Positions 1 to 12,449 of a stretch of DNA of 64,000 bases are shown here, piece after piece. The position numbers were made by a program, and so were the translations under genes. The stretch is from Panagrolaimus kolymaensis (taxonomy: Eukaryota; Nematoda; Chromadorea; Rhabditida; Panagrolaimidae): contig JAJQJQ010000045.1 of the NCBI GenBank assembly GCA_028622995.1, positions 2,068,518 to 2,132,517 of the forward strand, given 5' to 3'. The notes under the pieces were generated by a model that worked only from the letters and a program-made list of their open reading frames with translations, was not told the origin of the DNA and searched no databases. The stretch's first letter is position 1, and each line of letters begins with the position of its first letter.

Positions 1-164
1 TTTTGAAAAACATGTTTCAAAAAAAATGAATTTTCATTAAAATATGCTTTATTTTAAACACCAACTTGGTTAAACGTGGAAAACCAGAACATAAATAATT
101 AATCACTTTATTTATTTAACTTTTTTTAAAACGGATCTGTGAGGGGGTGTTGTTGCTTAAGTTT

Positions 165-2947
165 TTAAAATGGCCGAGTTGTGGATGTCGTTGTAAAAGT
201 TGATGTTGTTGATGTCAAAGTTTGGGTTGTTTCTTCTGTATTTGGACATACTGAAGTAACTACTGGGCAACCCGAACAACTAATTCTGTTAATTTTTTTA
301 AAGATTGGATCTGTTAAAGGTTTAGCTGTATTTTTATCAATAAATTGATCACCATATAGAATCCTTTCATTTGTGGCAGCATTATATAAATCAGAAAGCC
401 CTGCGCTAAAACCTCTCATATAACATCCATTAATATCACAATAAGAGTATAAAACAACTGCGGGAAAACTTTCGTTAATAAAATGATAACAATCATTATT
501 AATATCACAAACGCATACGTCTTTGCATAAAATATCGATATTGAATCTAAAGTATTTTTTAGTAACTAGAAATCTTTAGAATAAATTAAATTTAAGACAT
601 AAAATTGTTTTGAACAAAATGGTGTGTAACTTTTTTTGCGTTTCAAATAAATACAAATTTTTAAAGACTAACATGATATTATTAATAAGATAAGTAGTGT
701 CGCTAGTATTAAAAGAAGGATAATAATACTCTGTTCCATCCGTACATGGGCAAAAACCTAAAAAAAAGAAGTTTTATGTTATTTATTTTAAAATAAGATA
801 GTTTAGTATTATAAATTAAACTCTATAAAAATTGCTTTACCTGTATAATTTACAGATATTTGCAATTTTTCATTTGAAATAGATTCAGTTGGAATATAAA
901 TTGCTGAAGTGTTTGGTGGCTGAATGCAAGGAAGTGGAGTTATCGATGTTGTTGGTAATTTATTCGAACATGAACTTGGTGGAATAGGACAACTCGTACA
1001 ACTCATTCGAGTTATTTTAAAAAACCCTTGGTCAGTTATCGGCTTAAAAGTAATTCCATCTGCTTCAAATTGATTGCTAGGATTAATGAAGTCGCTATTG
1101 TTTGCTGCATTAATTAAAGGCTCATCGTCCAAATTTATCGCTCGCATATAGCATCCATCAATTCCACAATATGAATATAACACTACATTTGGTATAAATG
1201 TGTCAACATAATGATAACACTTGTCATTAGTATCACATATACACATCTCCACCCCACAATAATTGTTTATATCTTCTCTGAATTTTTATTTTATGTTTTT
1301 TTTTGTTTCCAAAGCGCTTACTGATTAGAATTAAAAAGATCGTTAGTATCGCTTGGGTTTTTAGTTGAAAAATAATATTCTGTTCCATCAGAGCATTCAC
1401 AAGAAGCTGAAAATTAAAAAATATATAATATAATTGGAAAAGAGTATGTTAACATTTTACCATTTGCTTGCTGATCAAAATCAATGGAAGAGATAGAGCT
1501 TGATGGAATATAAATAGCCGAAGTGTTTGGAGGCTGAACACAAGACGGTGATGTTGTAGTTGTTGATGGTGTAGCAGTGGTGGTAGTTGTTAAAACGGTA
1601 GTCGAAGACGTAGTCGTGATTGGAGGAATTATAGGGCATAAAGAAATTGCAGCAAGGGCACTACAACCTCCACAACCAAATTTTGAGACTTTTAAATATG
1701 CGGAATCTGTCAAAGGTTTCAATTCATTTGGATTTACATATTGATCATTTGGATCGATTTGGCTTCCATTAACAGAATTAATTAACGGAGTATAAGTTGG
1801 ATTAAAAGCTTTCATAAAGCAACCATCGGATTCACAAATTGAAAACAACCAAATTCCATTGGTTGATCCAGAAGGATATTGATAACAATTATTTTCAATG
1901 TCACAAACACACATATCTTCCCAACAAACACTGTAGGCATTGCCTCTGAAATTAATTAGGCGTTCGACCGTTTTTTTATTTTTTGAAAACTAGCTTCTCG
2001 TTAAAAAACAAATCCATTGCATCTGCGCTTGGTTGAGGAGGATAAAAATAATCAGCTCCACTTGATCGGGGACATGAACCTAAAAATGTTGGAAACCATA
2101 TTAAAAAATAAAAACTTTTGTTAATAAAATTACTATTTGCTTGTTTCATAATAATTCCATTGGGTGAAATGGAATTGGTTGGGATGTAAACTGCCGCTGT
2201 ATTTGGAGGTTGGTTGCAACATGGTAAAACTGGTGTAGTTGTTGTGGGATTAGCTGTTGTTGTTGTTGAAGTTGTGGTTATTACTTTTAATGAACAAAAT
2301 GGTTCAACATTAGTTTGTAAACATTCTATAAAATTTCCATAATGTTTTTAAAAAAATTTTTTAATGCTTAGTTTTTACTTTCAAATTTCACTGGGTCATT
2401 ATTTAATTTGCAATTGTTATAATGATAAATGCAATCTAAAAAAGAAAAATTACGGTATCCAAAAATTTATTGGTTCTAAATTTAATATTTACTTGTGGAT
2501 GTTTGATTCCAATCTCTTTCAGGCGCTATAATTTCATATGGAGGATATAAAGAACAAAATGGTGCCACATTAGTCTTTAAACATTCTAAAAACTCACAAG
2601 TTTTGTAGTTTTAAAAATTTAAGTTATGTTTACTTTCAAATTCAGTGGAAACTCAATTCAATTTGCAGCCATCATAATGCATCACACAAGCTAAAATTCA
2701 TATTTTATTTTTTAAATTTGTTATTTTGTTGGACCAAAATGATTTAAAAAATTTACAAAGCACTTTGAAATTAGTTTTTGGCTCTTTGTAACTATGGTTT
2801 TCAAAAATAATAATAAAAAAACTTACTTTGTGAATAAGTCCATCCTCGTCCTGCCATAGTCGCATTGTAAGTTGGATAAATCGCAATAGTTTGAGAAATG
2901 AAGCTTAACAAAGTCAAATATGTCAAAAAAGCAACCAAAATAATCAT
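165..2947 (-). CDS. Secreted Cys-rich modular protein with Thr/Ser-rich linkers
   Basis: A multi-exon gene read right to left. The first exon (2827-2947) begins with a hydrophobic stretch typical of a secretion signal (starts MIILVAFLTYLTLLSF). Downstream exons repeat a module of about 110-130 residues with the pattern C-[IV]-C-D, C-Y-x-Y, a DGC[YF]M[KR]A core, PLIN, and a closing SCxxCP or GCGGC motif; clear copies lie at 809-1252, 1414-1914 and 165-~540. Modules are joined by Thr/Ser-rich mucin-like stretches and a recurring CxQPPNTSAIYIP segment. Half-modules are repeated at 2300-2690. Exon 2 (2634-2690) holds an in-frame TGA, but its length (57) is a multiple of three, so skipping it keeps the frame. 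The family is not recognised. I infer an extracellular or surface protein. Exact 3' exon joins are uncertain. Confidence 0.6.
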
Positions 2948-3656
2948 TGCTGCTTTTCTTTAAAAATGTGCCAAAGATACAGTATTTTTGCTTATAAAAA
3001 AATTTTTATGTGAAGATACTTGTGAAATAAAAAATGACAAAAATTAATAATTTTGTAAGAAACTAAAAAATCTTAAATATCATCATGAAAAAAGAATAAA
3101 ATGGAAAGAAAAATTAAAAATTTTAATTTACTTGGTTGCAAAAACTAAGAAAGCTAGATTCTCACACTTTTTAATAATTAGCCTTTCAAAAATTCAATAT
3201 GGAAATCTAAAAATCAAGTTTATTAGATCCTGTGATTGCCACACCTTTTTTTACAGATATTTTAAAGAAAAACATTTTTCAGAGAATTAGCGCTGATTTC
3301 TCACATTTAATTATAGCATAAAATCAAATTTAAAGATTTAAGTTTTTTTTACGGTTTCAGTTTGAGAAGGTTCTTTGTCCAACAAAAAAAGAGTAATAAA
3401 GATACCGACATAAACGTATTTTCCTTATTTCAAGTATGAAAGAATTAGAAAATGCTTAGAATAAAATTACAAAATAAAATAATTGAGATCAAAAAAAGTT
3501 TATTAATACATACCAGTAAAATATAGTAATAAAGAAAATTTCAGGAATCAAAGTAAAAAAACAAAACATTTAAAAGTCATTTAAAAACAAAAATTTTGAG
3601 ATATTTTAACAAAAAAAAACATTGCTTTCAATGATTTGATTTTTGGTTTTTGCTGT
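2948..3656. other. Intergenic, AT-rich, no gene seen
   Basis: About 700 bases of AT-rich DNA between the start of the Cys-rich gene and the stop codon of the ubiquitin-like/ART gene. It presumably holds the promoter of the former and the 3' UTR of the latter. I see no open frame of note, RNA gene or repeat. Confidence 0.6.
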
Positions 3657-6318
3657 TTATGGTCTTTGAGTTTGAGTTTGAGTATTTAAAAATGGAGTAA
3701 TTCTTGTTCCTCCAGTGGAGACAAAAGCTGAAGGAGCTGGTCTTCCAGTTCCAGTAATATTGGTTCCAACTATGGATCGAGCATAACTATAATTCTGTTG
3801 ATATCCTGTTGGATAAAAATATACGCAAACTCCATATGGACGAAGATCAGCTCCATCCGGAACAGTCCAATATTCGCCATAATGGGTATCAGAGGCTCGA
3901 ACTACCTTAAGCGTTTGAGGGTTGGCTCGACATTGTAAAATGACTCGATAAGTACCCGTCTAAAATTTAAAAAAAATTTATATAATTATTTTTAGCTCAA
4001 AGAAAAATTAAAAAAGAAAATATTTTTGCTAGGAAATTTTTTTTATTAAAAAGTTTTAAAAAACTAACTTTGTTTATTTCACATTGATAGTCACCGCTAT
4101 ACATTAAAGCTGTATTTGGATCGGGTGAGCAATATATTCCTTTACCATAAGCCATTCGAACGCATTTACGTAAATCAAATCCAGATTTAACTATTTCAAG
4201 GATATTTGCTTCTGAAGTGCCATGATAAGCCATCGGCCATTCATCGGGAATTATTCGATTGGAAGTACTTGGTTGACCCAACCATTTATTGTTTTCATAT
4301 TTTCCACGAACCTAAAAAACAATTTTCTTAGTGAGATCCTAATTTTTTTTGTGGGATCTCTAAAATCGCAATTTTGCGGTTTTTTAAACTTACTTTGATT
4401 GCAAATCGACGAGCTTCGATTGGACGAATATAAGGTTTACCAGCGCAAAACATTACAGTTTGATTTTGCTAAAAATTAAGAAAATATTTAAATTTGTTTT
4501 TTAAGAAAGAAAACTATGAAATTAAATACCATATTTGTATTAATATAATCACAACTATATTGCATATCAAAAAGATCAGGACGAACATAATAAAATCGGC
4601 AACCCGTCATACTCATGCCAAGATTCATAGTAATTGTGCAACCTTCACCAATTTCATAACAAATTAAAGTTCGACTGCAATGTAACATTTGGCACTGAAA
4701 AAAATCTGGTAAGCTCTTGTAAAAAAAATTTTTAGGTCGAATATCAAAAAAATGGGGTAAAGAATTAGGAAAAAAAGTATCTTACATTATAAAATAAATG
4801 TTGATGTTCAATAGGAATTTTTTCTTGTTCCGCGATGGCCTCTTTAAGTTTGCCAACCATATCTAAAGTAGAAGTGGAAACATTGAAACTTCGACCATTC
4901 ATTATTTGAATACTGTAAAAATTAAAAATCAAAAAATTTATTTCACAAAAAACTAATAACTAAAAATCAAAAAAAAGCTTACGTGAGTCTAACATCGGGC
5001 CTTGAAGCGGGTCGATTTTTTCCAAGTTTACAAAGGGAAAGCAAATCTTCAGGTTGAAAACCAAATTCCAATTGTTCAGCATTTTCATCGAGTAAATCTG
5101 AACGAATGCAATAAAAATCACATCTTTCAATGGTTTCACCCAAATTCATTTTAAGTGTTACACCATTTTCAACTTCATAATATACCAAAGTGTGATTTTC
5201 TTCGAGAAGTTTGCACTAAAAAAAATATGGAAGAAATTTAAGGAATTTATAATTTGTGAAACTAAATCTATTGCTGCCCTACTAAAACAAAATAATCTAT
5301 GAATTTTGTTTGAAAATGGTATTTTTCGAAAAATTTCAACCCTATTCTTGAAGTAAAAAAATTAAACAATTTTTTGCGGAATTTTTTCATTTTTTGAAGA
5401 AAAAAAAATTAATGACTAGAATAATTTTTATATGCAGGTCTCCATCTAATTTTTTTTGGCCAATGGACTTGTTAAAACATTTTTTACAAGTTTAGAAAAA
5501 AATATATACAAAATTAATATTTTTGGACAGAAAAACTACTAAAAGCAGTTAGATAATATTTAGTTCTAGTATGGCTTTGGTTGTGGTGAAAAATTTCCAT
5601 AAAAGGTTTATTAGTTTTATGAACCAAATAAAAAGTTATTTTGGAAGCAAAAGTTTAATAAATTTGCTAATAATTATAATTTACGCAAAAAAAAAATCTA
5701 AGAAAAAAACTTACATTATAAAATAAATGTTGATGATTCAATGGAATGGCATACATTTCCATGATTGTCTTTTTCAACTCCGAAACATTATCAAATTGAT
5801 TGGCTTTAATTTTAAACTTTTTTCCATTCATTATTTGGACCCTAAAACGAAGACAAAGAAAAAATTATCTAAATCTGCAAATTTTAAATTTTAGCTTACT
5901 TAAGTTCTATAATCCAAGCTGGAAGTTCAATGGGTTGAGGGACAGCTTCTTCATACATATGTTTCGTGAATGCAACTCGAAATGGAGCAGGTTTTTCAAT
6001 TATAGCATTTTTAGCAACATTGGCTCCATTGCTACTTCCTTGACCGCTGTTGCCATTAATAATTCCACCATCAAAAGATTTTTTTGATGGAATTGGAGAA
6101 TTTGTTGAAGCTGACGATGACGAAGATGAGGATGATGAAGGTTGTTGTTTTTGACCATTCATAATTCTTTGTGATCGACGCTTTCCTAATGATGGAGATG
6201 AATTTTTAGTTGTCGTTGTTGTTGAGGATGATGAAGAAGCTACTCCACCCATAGACTGTTTGGGCAATATTGATATTTGTTGTGAAGCTTGAGCTAAAAG
6301 TTCGATATTTTTGAACAT
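3657..6318 (-). CDS. Tandem ubiquitin-like domains fused to a PARP/ART-like domain
   Basis: Eight exons (5900-6318, 5715-5841, 4983-5215, 4786-4912, 4530-4694, 4394-4468, 4069-4311, 3657-3959) join without a frame break to 563 residues. Residues 1-139 are low complexity, rich in Ser, with a basic KRRSQR patch. Two ubiquitin-like folds follow, about 140-215 and 260-335; each shows an IMNGxxF strand, LKxxI helix, IPxxHQHLFYN and a YYE/CYE-x3-G-x-T strand as in ubiquitin. Residues ~405-530 resemble the PARP/ADP-ribosyltransferase fold: YHGT (His412) and GKGIYCS (Tyr442), about 30 residues apart as in the H-Y part of the H-Y-E triad. I cannot place the third catalytic residue, so activity is unproven. 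The Gln-rich tail is low complexity. A splice acceptor lies 13 bases before the ATG, suiting a 5' UTR intron or trans-splicing. Possibly a ubiquitin-directed ADP-ribosyltransferase (inference). Confidence 0.72.
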
Positions 6319-8860
6319 CTTCTTACGTCTGGAAAATTAAAAAAGAAAAAAAAGTGTGTTGGCAATCACAAAGAAAAAATAAATATATTTTAGGCTTCAA
6401 TAAAAAAATTTCTCAGCTTAAATACAAAATTTTCTTTGGTTTGATTGATATGGGTCAGAAAAAAAACAGATAGCACCGAAGAAAATTTTTTTTAATGCTG
6501 CGTAGCAAGCTAATCGTCGTTAGTAATCGATCGATAAGCAAGGGGAAAAATGGATTAAAAAGGCAATAAAAAAAGGGCAAAGATTGTTATTTGTTACGAA
6601 ACATTTTTTATTCGCGTGGGGAAAAAAAGGAAAATAAGTAGCCATAGTCAAATTTATAGAAAGAAAATGATGAAACAAACAAAAAAAAGTGCGCAAATTA
6701 TTTATTCTTTCCTCATAAGGTTTGTTGTTTTGCCACTGCAGCAACCATAAAAGAGTGAGAAAAAATCCCTTTAATTTGTTCTTCAAGGATGGATGGTCAA
6801 AAGAAGAAAATAAAATTGCACCCATTGCAAGAAAAAAAAATTTATTTTTGCGCATTTTTTTCCTTCGTTTTTGTCAAAAGAAAAACTTGAATTTATTTTT
6901 ATGACTAATCCATTTTCTCTGAAGGGCAAAGAAAAGAGATAAAAAGTTGTTGTTAGGTAATAAGGCAATTTTGTTTATGCTGCATGAAATAAATAAAGAA
7001 AAACTTACTTTTTTCGAACATTCTAATACACTTTTGTTCAAAAACATATCATTTTTATTAATTGTTGTGAGAATATTTATTTAAATTTTAACATAAGAAA
7101 ATATAAAATTAAAATAACTTTAATGGATATAAAAAGTTTGTAAAAGATGAAACAAATTTTTTCATTTCACTTGGTTAAAGAAAAAAATTATACTCGAACT
7201 CAAGCAACAATGGTTGTCGTCGTTTTTGCACTTTGTAGTTTGGCTTGAGCACCCGCTAAAAAAAAGGTTCATTTTATTGATTTAGTTTTGCGTCCAAAAA
7301 AAAAAATGGCTAACACAAGAGACAACGATAAAAAAAAATAAACAATGAAACAATGAAGTTTTTTCAAAAAGAAAAAAAGGAAGGTGAAATGATAAAACAA
7401 AAAATCGAAAAAAAAGTAATGAAAAAGTAAAAAGGCTAACGAAAGTTTTGGAGTGCGTTCGTTTGTGAAGAAAAAAATTTTTTTATTTCAAACTTTATTT
7501 TTGAATATTTAAACGCTTTTTTTTTTACTTTTCTTGATTTCAATTATTAGCAAATGCTTTATATATATTGTTTATAGAAGTGTAAAAAATCTATGATATA
7601 AAGATTTCAAATTCAATCGCTATTAACAAAGCAATCAAACCTTTGCTATTACCGAGTGTCATCTCCCTTCTGTTAAGGAATATCTGATCGAAATAAAGAA
7701 AAAAAAAATAAAATTTAAAAAATGTATCTCATAAAAACTCCGAAATTTTTCTTTGCAAATAAAATAACGAAAATGAACGACAAAACCAACAAACAACATA
7801 AAATTCATAAAACGGAGATAACAAAAAAGGTGGTCGCTACAAAAAAATAGAGAGAGAGAGAGCAAAGGAATGTTGTCGTTGTTGACTCACATTCGCTGAT
7901 CGATCGATCATGACTAAACAGAAAAAAGAAACTTTTTGAATCGAATTGATTTTTTTATAAACCTCTCTTTTCTTTCTTTTTCTTTTTTGAATATTTTGAC
8001 AATATTTTTTTACTGTTTTTTTAAAGGAATAACTAAATTATTTGAGAACTTTGAAAAGCAAGCAAAGGAATTAACTCTAAAATATTTATTTAACAAATTT
8101 GCTTCTATTTTTTTTGGTTGATGGCTTCGTTGAACATATTTCATTTCATAATAAAGATAATTCATGGTCAGTTAACAAAAAACATCAAACGAGCAGTTTT
8201 CAACAATTAAAAAAAGTTTTAAAAAATATTTTAAATGTTACTAAAACTATTAACTTCAAGAAAATGTTCTAAACTTTTAAATCACTTTTTTCTTCCAAAG
8301 CATTTTTATTTATAATAATTTTTTATCAAAACAAAAACAAATTTTTTTTGCTAATTTGTTTTTTTTCATCAAAACTTTAATTTTTATTAATGCATAGTGT
8401 TCGACTTGTAATAAAAAAAAAACAAGTAAAATGGAATTAATAATATGGATTGAACCATAAAGAAGCAAGACGGGGCAAATTTTGGTTATTTATAGCGCCC
8501 ATATCCAAAAATCATAAGCGACTTGCGAAAAAAAATCACATCTTTATTTTTTAACTTTGTTCCAAAATTGACTACTTTTACTTATTCATTTCATTCATAA
8601 AAACATTTATAAAATTCAGCAAAAACAAATCCAAAAACTTTCAAATGCATAAATCATTTTTCAAGCCAATGTTTCACATATTTGTTTCCCATAAAAATTA
8701 GGAAGAAAAAATTTGCATGGAAGCTGCATGATTATTTTTTTGGCGGCAAGAATTCATTGCTGCATTTTTTCTTTCATTCATTCATTTTTCAAAATCATTG
8801 TTGTTCGCGTGCGTGTATTTGTAAGCAACAAAAACAACTGAAGCAGCTGAAAACTCAATT
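6319..8860. other. Long AT-rich intergenic region
   Basis: About 2.5 kb without a convincing gene. A possible donor at 7010 preceded by a short ATG-containing exon on the minus strand could be a 5' UTR exon of the ubiquitin-like/ART gene. A two-exon minus-strand 21-codon frame (7653-7662 joined to 7200-7255) can be drawn. A short GA run lies near 7850-7862 and a GATCGATCGATC stretch near 7900. Other open frames here are low-complexity Phe/Lys reading of poly-A/T DNA. Confidence 0.5.
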
Positions 8861-10073
8861 ATGTCTCACACTTCTTCATCAATCAAAGCAGCCGAAATGA
8901 AGAATAATAATCGATCCATCGATGTTGAATTACCACAGGTTAACTTCTTTTTTTAATTGCTTTTTGTGTTGTTTGTTTGTTTATATCCTCTTCCATAGAT
9001 TCTAAACGTGGGTATAAAAAGATATTTTCTAAGAAAAAATACAATATTACTAATATGTTTACTTTTTTTAGGACCAACAACAACAACAACCACAAACACC
9101 GCCAAATCAACAATATCAACAACAACAACAACCTGCTCCATATATGCCTATGCAAGTACAACAACAACAACCAATCCAGCAACAGCAACAATATCAAAAC
9201 CAAAATCAACAGCAACAAGTACCAACATTTGAATATTATGGTCAACAAGGAATTCCAGCAACATATTATTATGCCACAGCAACGCCAAATCAATATGGAA
9301 CACCTACTAAACCTGTATTTACTCCTAAACCAGTACCTGCTGCCGGAGATGTAAATGCTAATACAAATGCTGAAATATTCAATCCAAATGCTTCTAAATA
9401 TCAATGCTGTTGTGGTTGCTGTCATTCTAAAAGTGGAGCTATAGCTATTGCTTGTTGGGAAGTTATAGTTGTTTGTGGTATTTTAGCTGGTGCAATTCTT
9501 TGTGGATTAGGAGGTTATCACAACGAACAACATGGTATGGATGGTACTCAACTATATGGTTATGTTGCACGTTTTGGTTTTGCTGCTCTTTTTGAAGCTA
9601 TTGGTATACTCTTCCTTATCATTGCTTTATGTAGTAAGAATCATAAGCTTTTGTTACCATATTTTGGATGTAAAGTAAGTGCTTTATCTTTTTTTATTAC
9701 GTTGTATATGTTCTTTTTCATCTTTGGTACGTATATTTCCTTCAATTTTTAGGTTATCAAACTTATGGGTGTGTTGGGATATTCCTGTTATGCTATCTGG
9801 TATGTTATAGATGAATATAATCAAAAGGTTAAAACCGGTGCTGAATTAATGAATGGAAAATACTATGTTGATGAGATCAGCAAAGGCTTAGATCTAAGGA
9901 ACACACATATCATCATTATTGTTTCAACGTTCGTCCTTGAATTGATCTTTGCTATATGGTTCATGTATGTCGTCAAGAAATGTTATGTATATTTTCGTGA
10001 TTTGAAACTATCTTATCAAGGTGCTAATGTCGTCGCTCATCCATATCAACAATTGGCACCATCAGTCTTTTGA
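8861..10073 (+). CDS. Four-TM membrane protein with poly-Gln N-terminus
   Basis: Three exons (8861-8938, 9072-9674, 9753-10073) give an uninterrupted 333-residue protein. The first ~100 residues are hydrophilic and Gln/Pro/Tyr-rich and predicted cytosolic. A cysteine cluster (CCCGCC) precedes the first of four hydrophobic segments: near AIACWEVIVVCGILAGAIL, FGFAALFEAIGILFLIIAL, LMGVLGYSCYAIWYVI and IIIIVSTFVLELIFAIWFMY. This is the layout of a tetraspanning (MARVEL-like or nematode-specific) protein; I do not recognise the exact family. The Cys cluster before TM1 could be palmitoylated (inference). The start was chosen because it opens exon 1 in frame with a clear GT donor. The gene directly downstream has the same four-TM design and exon plan, so the two are probably an old tandem duplication. 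Confidence 0.72.
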
Positions 10074-10475
10074 AAACAACAACAAGAACTTTTATCAACA
10101 ACAATGAATGAAACTAACTGAATTCTATCTTATTTTTGTATATTGTAAATATTTGTGTTTTGTTTTACATAACTTTGATATTGTCGAATTGAATAAATAA
10201 ACATTGATTCATCAACAAAAAAAGGGTTTCGATAAACAACCGGGGATCTTTTTTTGAACAAAAAGTAAAAAAGCAGCATTTTAAAAGAGATTTGTTTCAT
10301 GCAACGAACGAACACGCAACGAAGGTACGATGGCGATTGTTTGTTTCAATGATTTTGCTTTCGTCATTCAAGCATTCTTTCAAATTTTTTTCGTCTGCTT
10401 TTGTATTCAACGTTTGTTGATACTCATTTTCTTCTTGTTGGTTATAAATAATACTAGTTGTTATTCATCGTCAAA
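10074..10475. promoter_or_regulatory. 3' UTR of first tetraspan gene and promoter of second, with TATA box
   Basis: An AATAAATAAA polyadenylation-like signal lies near 10190. A TATAAATA box sits at 10443-10450, 26 bases before the ATG at 10476. The same box and spacing class recur before the remnant at 11798, suggesting a shared duplicated core promoter. Confidence 0.5.
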
Positions 10476-11326
10476 ATGGCTGATATGTATCCTGTTATGA
10501 AAGCTCAGGTTAGTTTTTTCTTTGCTTTTTTTCATTCTAAAATAGTTGCCTCAAAATGTTTTGATTACAAAGTTTCTTTCTTTTTTATTCATCAGTTCAT
10601 TTTTTTAGCGCATGGGTTCTCCTCGTGTTGATGGTCTTGATCAAGCATATGGTACTCCTGAAAGCAATGATTCAACTCAAAAGAATCCTAAACATAGTGG
10701 ACGTGTTCCTGCTGGTACTTCAACATCAACAGCTGCTCCTATTCTACCTGTACATGCATCTCCACCTTCTTCTAATAAATGTGGAATGAATATCATTGGT
10801 CTTTTGAAAGTATTTATGGCTTATATGATTGCTATCAAATTCCTGTACTTTGTTGGAAAAGAAGAAATGCCTGAAAATGTTTGTTGGGCTATTGCTGGTG
10901 GTCTTTTCATCCTTTTTATGTTTCTTCATTGCCTCGATGGAACTAAACATAAGAATGTTATGCTTCTTCATCTTCCATGTTTTGGAGCACAAGTAAATGT
11001 TTTTACCTTTTCATTATCTATCATTCATTCACTTTTATAAATTTTTAGTTTATTCAACTTGTTGGTATCTTGGCCTTCCTTGGTTACCACTTTTATGGAT
11101 ACTTTAAGAAAGGAGACATTCTCTACGCCTACCGATACTGCACCGATAATGGACGTAAGTTTGTTTTGTTTATGGGATTTTACATTTTACCTAAGCTTTT
11201 TCTTTTTTAGTTTTCATCATTATTGCTGTTCTTTTGTGGCTTTTCGATGTTCTTGCTGCACTTTGGGTTCTCGGCCTCCTCTACCAATGCTATGATTATC
11301 TTCGTCGTTTGAACAAGAATCATTAA
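10476..11326 (+). CDS. Four-TM membrane protein, paralogue
   Basis: Four exons (10476-10508, 10609-10992, 11049-11154, 11211-11326) join in frame to 212 residues. The first exon encodes MADMYPVMKAQ. A Pro/Ser/Thr-rich region precedes four hydrophobic segments, near IIGLLKVFMAYMIAIKFLYF, WAIAGGLFILFMFLHCL, FIQLVGILAFLGYHFYGYF and FIIIAVLLWLFDVLAALWVL. It ends in a basic YDYLRRLNKNH tail. It has the same topology as the upstream gene but lacks the poly-Gln and Cys cluster. The product is an integral membrane protein of unknown role. The TATA box 26 bases before the start supports this ATG. Confidence 0.7.
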
Positions 11327-11748
11327 TCTGATACCGCCTACAGCAACAAGTAAAGAAATTTTTCGGTTATTTTGTTTTACAAATTTTTTTATTGTTTCAC
11401 TTTTTTATTTGTTTTTTTCTGGATATGAAATAAATATTGTTTGTTGTTGTTGTTTTATTCTTTATGTTTATGAGGAGCAAGATAAGCTTTAGGCACGAGA
11501 GAGTAACAGATTTTTATTCGATGACCAACTAGCGCAATGTATTTGAGAGTTTATGTAACAAAATTCAATATGAAGTAAAATATTTAGCTCGTTGAAACGA
11601 GCAACTTTGTTTCTCATTCTTGAACATCACGAATGAAAATTTGCATACGATTGCATTTTTTCATTGGCTTTCTTTTTCCATTCAAACGTTGTTTCACTCA
11701 TATCGTTTGTGTTTCACGCTTCAGTCAATACGCTTCTCACTTGCTGAT

Positions 11749-11899
11749 TATAAATAACTTAGTTTAATTTTTCTTCAACTTCTCTCTAATCATCAAAATG
11801 ACTAGCACGTTGTATCCAGATATCAAATTGATGCATTTCTTTTCGATTAACAGTAAATTAAAAGTTTTAACGCAGCTACCAATAATTTTATATCGTTGA
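11749..11899 (+). pseudogene. Truncated third tetraspan copy (promoter plus first exon)
   Basis: A TATAAATA box (11749-11756), an upstream sequence like that before 10476, and an ATG at 11798 followed by MTSTLYPDIKLM resemble the preceding gene's promoter and first exon (MADMYPVM). The frame closes at 11899 after 33 codons and no membrane-spanning exon follows, so the copy looks dead. It could instead be an unrelated short frame. Confidence 0.4.
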
Positions 11900-12449
11900 A
11901 ACGAGCAATGTTGTTTCTCATGCTTGAAATTCAAAAGTGGAATGTTTTTGCAACAACGGCTTTTTTACCAATAATTTATTTTTATTGATTTTTGTTTAAG
12001 TTTAAAAATTTTACTGAATTTTAACTGAGAAAAATAATTACTATTGAAAACCTTAGCTTTTTTTTATTGCCCACAAAAAAACCCAAAAAAATTTTTAAAT
12101 TATAAAAAATTGTAAAATAATTAATTAATGAAAGATTTAAATTACATGCCAGACAGAAGAAGCAGATATCGTAAAAAATGTTTATTTAAATTTAAAATTC
12201 TAGCAACCGATGGAGCGAATAAAATTCTATCTAGACATTATGTAGTGAAGGTACATATTTTAATTACGGGTAACAAATTTTTTTGTTTCCGGCTTCTTGT
12301 TTCTTTGTAGCTCCTAACAAATTTAACCATTCGCAACTAATTTGTTTTTTTTTTATCATTTTTTTGTTTGTCATTTTCACTCACTTTTATATGCATCATT
12401 ACTCTTTGATGAGGTATCAGAAATTTTTTAAGTATTTAATAGACGCTTG
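11900..12449. other. Intergenic, AT-rich
   Basis: No gene recognised. The only open frame (12128-12310) is short, lacks homologous partners here and shows no splice logic. The region ends at the left terminus of an inverted-repeat element. Confidence 0.5.

Noticed and set aside
8940..9425. Minus-strand 161-codon frame opposite the first tetraspan gene
   Set aside because: Antisense reading of the CAA-rich poly-Gln exon and its flanks; composition (Leu/Ile/Trp-rich) is an artefact of the sense repeat.
12128..12310. 60-codon plus-strand frame
   Set aside because: Short, basic low-complexity product with no homologous partner or splice context in the window.
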